Assembly (NCBI GenBank): GCA_027017505.1
Contig: JALUQR010000140.1
Location: 1-10,643 of the forward strand
Direction of reading: 5' to 3'
DNA from: a bacterium
GTDB taxonomy: Bacteria; Desulfobacterota; GWC2-55-46; DRQE01
Length of the DNA stretch: 10,643 nt
The translations under genes were made by a program, and so were the position numbers. Below the pieces are notes generated by a model. It did no database searches, was not told the origin of the DNA, and saw only the letters and a program-made list of their open reading frames with translations. The first letter of the stretch is position 1. Every line of letters starts with the position of its first letter. Below, piece by piece: positions 6,572 through 10,643 of the stretch.

Positions 6572-7566
6572 CAGGCTCTGCTACAGTAATCGGTGGAGGA
6601 AGCTGGGGAACAACCCTTGCCAATCTTCTTGCAGAAAAGGGCTTGACTGTAAGGCTGTGGGTAAGGAACAACTCTCTCTGTGAGCTTATTCGCACCCGTA
6701 GGGAGAATCCTCTGTATCTAAAAGGTGTGAGGCTTTCCAGCAACATACTTCCCACCACATCTCTTAAAGAGGCGCTTGAAGATGGCTCCATCGTTGTATG
6801 CGCGGTTCCATCCCATGGAATAAGAACCCTGTTCAGGGAGGCTTCAAGATATATAAGAAAAGATGCCATAGTGGTGAGTGCATCCAAGGGCATAGAGGAG
6901 GGCACACACCTTACATGTTCTGCTATACTTAAGGAGTGTATGGACCGGACAATGCACGAGAGGGTGGCAGTGCTTTCAGGCCCTTCCTTTGCAGGTGAGG
7001 TCAGCCGTGGACTGCCAACCGCTGTGTGCGTTGCGGGCAGGCCAGATTATGCGGAAAAGATTCAGCAGATATTTTCCACCCCTTCGTTCAGGGTCTATAC
7101 AAACCCTGACATGACAGGGGTGGAACTCGGTGGGGCACTTAAGAATGTGGTTGCCATAGCAGCGGGTATATCAGATGGACTGGGGCTGGGTAACAACGCA
7201 AGGGCAGCACTTATAACACGGGGACTCAAAGAGATGGTAAGACTTGGGGTTGCATGTGGCGCAGAGGAAAAGACCTTCTACGGGCTTTCCGGCATGGGAG
7301 ACCTGGTCCTTACATGCACGGGAGAGCTTTCACGAAACAGAAAGGTGGGCCTCGAGATAGGCAGGGGCAAAACCCTTGAGGATGTGCTCTCGGGAATGAA
7401 GATGGTTGCAGAGGGAGTTAAAACCACACGCTCTGCAAGAGAACTTGCAAGGATTAAAGGCGTGGATATGCCCATAACAGAACAGGTCTATAACATACTC
7501 TACAAGGGCAAGCCCCCGAAGGATGCAGTAATGGAGCTTATGACAAGAAAACTCAAAGAAGAGTGA
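6568..7566 (+). CDS. gpsA: Glycerol-3-phosphate dehydrogenase [NAD(P)+]
   Basis: GpsA reduces dihydroxyacetone phosphate to sn-glycerol 3-phosphate with NAD(P)H in the cytoplasm, making the backbone for phospholipids. The 332 residues match the usual length. The dinucleotide-binding GxGxxG motif is GGGSWG at 9-14. The conserved lysine in SASKGIEEG is K107, with LSGPSFAGEV at 136-145. The catalytic lysine is K192 in GALKNVVAIAAG. The substrate-binding block GMGDLVLTC, with ELSRNRKVG, spans 242-261. The start ATG overlaps the TPR gene stop, and the stop overlaps the GTG start of the histidine kinase, so translation looks coupled on both sides. plsY, a frequent partner of gpsA, is not present here. 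Confidence 0.98.
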   Translation: MTGSATVIGGGSWGTTLANLLAEKGLTVRLWVRNNSLCELIRTRRENPLYLKGVRLSSNILPTTSLKEALEDGSIVVCAVPSHGIRTLFREASRYIRKDAIVVSASKGIEEGTHLTCSAILKECMDRTMHERVAVLSGPSFAGEVSRGLPTAVCVAGRPDYAEKIQQIFSTPSFRVYTNPDMTGVELGGALKNVVAIAAGISDGLGLGNNARAALITRGLKEMVRLGVACGAEEKTFYGLSGMGDLVLTCTGELSRNRKVGLEIGRGKTLEDVLSGMKMVAEGVKTTRSARELARIKGVDMPITEQVYNILYKGKPPKDAVMELMTRKLKEE

Positions 7567-9971
7567 GCCAAAACGCATCGGTGAAGATTCAAACAATGAA
7601 AGGCCTGTCACTGTACACCAGGACACTCATAATAGTGCTTTCCATATTTGCGGTCCTTATCGTAATAGCACTGGAATGGAACTACATAACAGAGAAGAAA
7701 AGGCTTATGGCTGAAAGGGTAAGAGCCAGCGAGACCGTTGCAGAGATAATACTGCAGAGCATATATGTGGACATGATGGAGGGCAGGGCAGATATAGCAC
7801 GCTACCTTATAGATACACTGAAACAGCAGAAAAAACTTAAAAGATTGCAACTTATAAGAACAAACGGCGTTGAGGCAGCATTTAAGGACAAAAAGACTCT
7901 TATAAGTGTGAAAAACAAGATAGGCTTTAGTCTGCCAGAATGGCTCAGAGACCACCCCGACGAGGAAAACAACATGGCAGAGGGAGTAAACGACAGGTCA
8001 TTCAAAGAGGCAATGGAGCTCTTTAAAGAGAACTGGAAGAGGGAACCCATCTACTATGTGGAAGAAGACGGCATCTCCTTTACATACCTTCAGCCCGTAT
8101 ATGCCAGAAAGGAGTGTTTCTCCTGCCACAGCGAGGAAGAGGCAAGGGGCATACTTATGGTCACAACCTCGCTTGAGGACATATACACCACCCTTGCAAA
8201 ACACAGAAAGTTCTCTCTTCTTGCAGGAATACTCAGCATGGCTGTGGTGGGGCTTCTGCTGGCCTTCTTCATAGAAAGAAGCATTATAAATCCACTTAAG
8301 GCCACCATAGATGTCATAAAAAACATCATCAAAAAGGGAGGCGAGACCAGAGAAAGGGTGGCTGTAAACTCCCCCGATGAGATAGGAGAGCTTGCAAGCT
8401 ATTTTAACCAGATGCTCGACATAATAGAGAAGAGAGACAGGGAGAATGTGAAACTTATAGATACCATAAGAAAGAGCCAGCGCGAATGGATAGCCACATT
8501 CGATGCCATTCAGGACCTTATAGCCATACACGATAAAAACGGCGTTATACTCAAGGCAAACAAGGCCCTGGCCAGAAGATTCAACACCAAGCCCCAGGAC
8601 ATTATAGGAAAAAGGTGCGAGGAGGTCTTTCTGTGTGATGATAAGTCCATACTCTGTCCCAGACCAGAGGTGTTCAAAAACGGCAAGATTGTATCCTACG
8701 AGATGGATGACCCCAGCCTGGGTGGCACCTACAGTGTGACCACCTTTCCATTGTTCGACGAGAAGGGCGAGGTTGTGGCAGCGGTTCATGTTGCAAGGGA
8801 TATTACAAAAGAGAAGATGCTCAAAAGCCAGCTTCTGCAATCCGAAAAGATGTCAAGCCTTGGAAAGCTTGTAGCAGGCATAGCACACGAGATTAACAAC
8901 CCCCTTATGGGAATAACGGGGTTCTGCCAGCTAATAATGGATATGCCGGATGATAAGAGTGTCAGGGACATAAGGGATAAACTGCAGAAGATATACCGTG
9001 AGGCCATAAGAACCACAAAGATTGTACAGAAGCTTCTTACCTTTGCACGGGCAAGAAAGCCAGAAAGGGGCTACCACAACATAAACGATATACTCAAGGA
9101 TGTGCTCTCCTTAAGAGAATACTCCCTTAAAACGAGCAACATAAACATAGTTACAGAGCTTGCACCTGACCTGCCCCATACAATGGTGGACTTCTATCAG
9201 CTCCAGCAGGTGTTCATAAATCTTATAAATAACTCTGTTGACGCAATACTCTCGGAGGAGCAGACAGGCACCATCTATATAACCACCAGGACTGTCAAGG
9301 ACAGGATGATAGAGATAGTCTTCAGGGACACAGGCCCTGGCCTGCCAGAGGATATAATAGAGAAGGTCTTTGACCCCTTCTTTACCACCAAGGAGAGCGG
9401 AAAGGGCACAGGCCTGGGGCTTTCCATAAGCTACGGTATCATCAAAGAACACGGTGGAAGCATAGACATAAGAAACCACGAAGAGGGTGGGGCAGTGGTC
9501 ACCATATCCCTGCCAGTTGTGGAAAAGGACGAGACAGCCACATATGATATGTACATAGAGCCCCAGAGTATGGCTTCAGAGCGAGGCAAGAAGAACCTGA
9601 GAATACTCGTTGTTGACGATGAGGCAAGCATAAGGGAGGCACTTTCGGATATGCTGTCAAAAGAGGGCTTTTCTGTGGAGACCGCAAGGGATGGAAACGA
9701 GGCATTCACAAGGCTCAAGGAAAGGGACTTCTCACTGATTATCGCTGACATCAAGATGCCAGGCATGGACGGAAAGGAGTTCTACAAAAGGGTGTCCAAG
9801 GAGTTCCCCACACTCAGACGAAGGATTATACTCATAACAGGTGATGTGATAAGTGGAGATGTGAAGGAATTCATAAAGGAGAAGAACCTGCCAAGCATAA
9901 CCAAACCTTTCAACATGTACGAGCTCATTAACCTTATAGAGATTATACTCACACGGGGTATATCCCATTAG
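7563..9971 (+). CDS. Membrane hybrid histidine kinase with periplasmic c-heme sensor, HAMP, PAS and receiver
   Basis: The 802-residue sensor kinase has these parts in order. TM1 is at about 18-38. A periplasmic domain (about 40-217) of the Tll0287-like/DUF3365 type contains the c-heme site CFSCH (C185, C188, H189). TM2 is at 218-237, HAMP at about 238-293 and PAS at about 303-415. HisKA has phospho-acceptor H442 in AGIAHEINNPL. HATPase has the N box around N553-N557, DTGPG at 589-593, FDPFF at 603-607 and GKGTGLGL at 613-620. A C-terminal receiver (679-800) has acidic pair D685/D686, phosphorylated D729, T759 and K781. It should sense redox state or a small ligand through periplasmic heme and autophosphorylate. 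There is no output domain, so an unseen phosphotransfer partner or regulator is expected. PAS cysteines C352, C358 and C365 are also notable. The GTG at 7563 overlaps the gpsA stop; an ATG at 7596 is the alternative and loses only 11 residues. Confidence 0.95.
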   Translation: MSQNASVKIQTMKGLSLYTRTLIIVLSIFAVLIVIALEWNYITEKKRLMAERVRASETVAEIILQSIYVDMMEGRADIARYLIDTLKQQKKLKRLQLIRTNGVEAAFKDKKTLISVKNKIGFSLPEWLRDHPDEENNMAEGVNDRSFKEAMELFKENWKREPIYYVEEDGISFTYLQPVYARKECFSCHSEEEARGILMVTTSLEDIYTTLAKHRKFSLLAGILSMAVVGLLLAFFIERSIINPLKATIDVIKNIIKKGGETRERVAVNSPDEIGELASYFNQMLDIIEKRDRENVKLIDTIRKSQREWIATFDAIQDLIAIHDKNGVILKANKALARRFNTKPQDIIGKRCEEVFLCDDKSILCPRPEVFKNGKIVSYEMDDPSLGGTYSVTTFPLFDEKGEVVAAVHVARDITKEKMLKSQLLQSEKMSSLGKLVAGIAHEINNPLMGITGFCQLIMDMPDDKSVRDIRDKLQKIYREAIRTTKIVQKLLTFARARKPERGYHNINDILKDVLSLREYSLKTSNINIVTELAPDLPHTMVDFYQLQQVFINLINNSVDAILSEEQTGTIYITTRTVKDRMIEIVFRDTGPGLPEDIIEKVFDPFFTTKESGKGTGLGLSISYGIIKEHGGSIDIRNHEEGGAVVTISLPVVEKDETATYDMYIEPQSMASERGKKNLRILVVDDEASIREALSDMLSKEGFSVETARDGNEAFTRLKERDFSLIIADIKMPGMDGKEFYKRVSKEFPTLRRRIILITGDVISGDVKEFIKEKNLPSITKPFNMYELINLIEIILTRGISH

Positions 9972-9978
9972 CATAGAG

Positions 9979-10643
9979 GTGAGGATAACCGTGATAATAC
10001 CCACATTGAATGAGGAAGAATGGCTTCCCACAGCGATTGAATCTGTCCGCAGGGGTGCACCCCAGGATATGGTGGACATTATAGTTGCAGACGGTGGAAG
10101 CAGTGACAATACCACAGGTGTTGCAGAAGGCCTTGGTGCAAGGCTTGTGAGCACACAAGCTGGCAGGGGTATACAGATGGACAGGGCTGTGGAGCTTGCC
10201 AGCTCAGAGGTACTGCTCTTTCTCCATGCGGATAGCCTTCTGCCAGAAGGCTGGTATAATTCTATAAAAGAGGCCCTCACGGACGAAAGTGTTGTGGCAG
10301 GCGGGTTCACACTCTCCATAGATGCCACAGGCTTTGGTGCCAGACTCATAGAGTGGGGTTCAGCCGTGAGGGCAAGGGTTCTGGGGCTTATATACGGGGA
10401 TCAAGCGATATTCATAAGAGCCGATATATTTAGAAGGGCTGGCGGGTTCAGGGGGCTTCCGCTTCTTGAAGATGTGGACCTTATAAGAAGGGTCAGAAGG
10501 TTTGGCAGGGTGGTGGTTCTTGAGAAAAGGGTTGTTACATCTGCCAGAAGGTGGCAGAAGAGGGGATATATGGCCACAACTGTAAGAAACTGGCTTTATC
10601 TTGCGCTTTACCTTGCAGGGGTATCTCCGCAAAGACTTTACAG
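9979..10643 (+). CDS. Family 2 glycosyltransferase, TIGR04283 type, N-terminal 221 residues (3' end outside window)
   Basis: The visible protein starts MRITVIIPTLNEEEWL, the first strand of a GT-A fold. It continues with the nucleotide-binding ADGGSSDNT (about 38-46), an HADS metal-binding motif (about 87-90), YGDQAIFIR (about 138-146) and LPLLEDVDL (about 160-168). The TSARRWQKRG block and a hydrophobic stretch near NWLYLALYLAGVSP close the visible part. This combination is typical of the TIGR04283 subfamily, labelled 'rSAM/selenodomain-associated transferase 2'; its sugar donor and acceptor are generally not known. The GTG at 9979 was chosen because it keeps the complete first beta strand. 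A GTG at 9991 has the better ribosome site (GAGG 6 nt upstream) but would remove that strand. It follows the kinase stop by 7 bp and lies in the gyrA-led unit. The end of the gene is beyond 10643. Confidence 0.9.
   Translation, partial: MRITVIIPTLNEEEWLPTAIESVRRGAPQDMVDIIVADGGSSDNTTGVAEGLGARLVSTQAGRGIQMDRAVELASSEVLLFLHADSLLPEGWYNSIKEALTDESVVAGGFTLSIDATGFGARLIEWGSAVRARVLGLIYGDQAIFIRADIFRRAGGFRGLPLLEDVDLIRRVRRFGRVVVLEKRVVTSARRWQKRGYMATTVRNWLYLALYLAGVSPQRLY

Noticed and set aside
7998..8840. Long open frame on the minus strand opposite the histidine kinase (280 codons)
   Set aside because: It lies wholly antisense to a well-supported kinase. Its product is low-complexity and rich in Tyr, Leu and Cys, as expected when ATA- and AGG-rich codons are read backwards, and shows no recognisable domain.
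9732..10349. Minus-strand frame spanning the kinase end and glycosyltransferase start (205 codons)
   Set aside because: Both plus-strand genes here have clear family motifs. The antisense product is compositionally odd and matches nothing I recognise.
1..10643. A defence, toxin-antitoxin or biosynthetic system hidden in the window
   Set aside because: All space is taken by recognisable housekeeping or envelope genes, with intergenic gaps of at most about 140 bp, and no unassigned cluster remains.

Overview
The window reads as an ordinary chromosomal housekeeping region of a diderm (Gram-negative-type) bacterium. The evidence is a YbgF-like lipoprotein, a second outer-membrane-type lipoprotein and a periplasmic c-type-heme sensor kinase. 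Codon use is distinctive: AUA is a favoured isoleucine codon and AGG/AGA dominate for arginine at moderate GC. Together with the protein styles this suggests a Nitrospirota-like (Thermodesulfovibrionia-type) or deltaproteobacterium-like lineage. That placement is inference from pattern memory, not from a search.

Left arm (1-2278, minus strand): a tight operon runs ybgF-like lipoprotein -> LysM protein -> dprA, with ATGA 4-bp overlaps at both junctions; dprA runs off the left edge. The first two genes are envelope proteins and dprA handles incoming single-stranded DNA.

Divergent control region (2279-2372): two face-to-face sigma70-type promoters overlap, each -35 box lying inside the other's spacer. 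One drives the minus operon and the other drives a TIGR02757/DUF2400-family gene (2373-3224, plus strand). That gene carries the most notable feature of the window, a near-perfect 58-bp tandem duplication (3121-3236) flanked by 6-bp CTGTAA repeats. It shifts the frame and cuts off a four-cysteine C-terminal tail that resembles the [4Fe-4S] motif of endonuclease III. Removing one copy restores a 285-residue protein exactly.

Right arm (3293-10643, plus strand): a strong promoter (TTGACA, 17 bp, TATTAT) precedes a closely packed five-gene unit: gyrA, a TPR lipoprotein, gpsA, a heme-sensing hybrid histidine kinase, and a TIGR04283-type family 2 glycosyltransferase that runs off the right edge. 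Junctions are a 5-bp gap, two 4-bp overlaps and a 7-bp gap. The unit links DNA supercoiling, envelope assembly, phospholipid precursor synthesis, redox sensing and sugar transfer, most likely as co-transcribed housekeeping genes rather than one pathway.

I found no mobile element, CRISPR array, tRNA, rRNA, defence island or clear intrinsic terminator. I do not see a wholly new multi-gene system. The duplication that removes the cysteine tail is the best candidate for follow-up.
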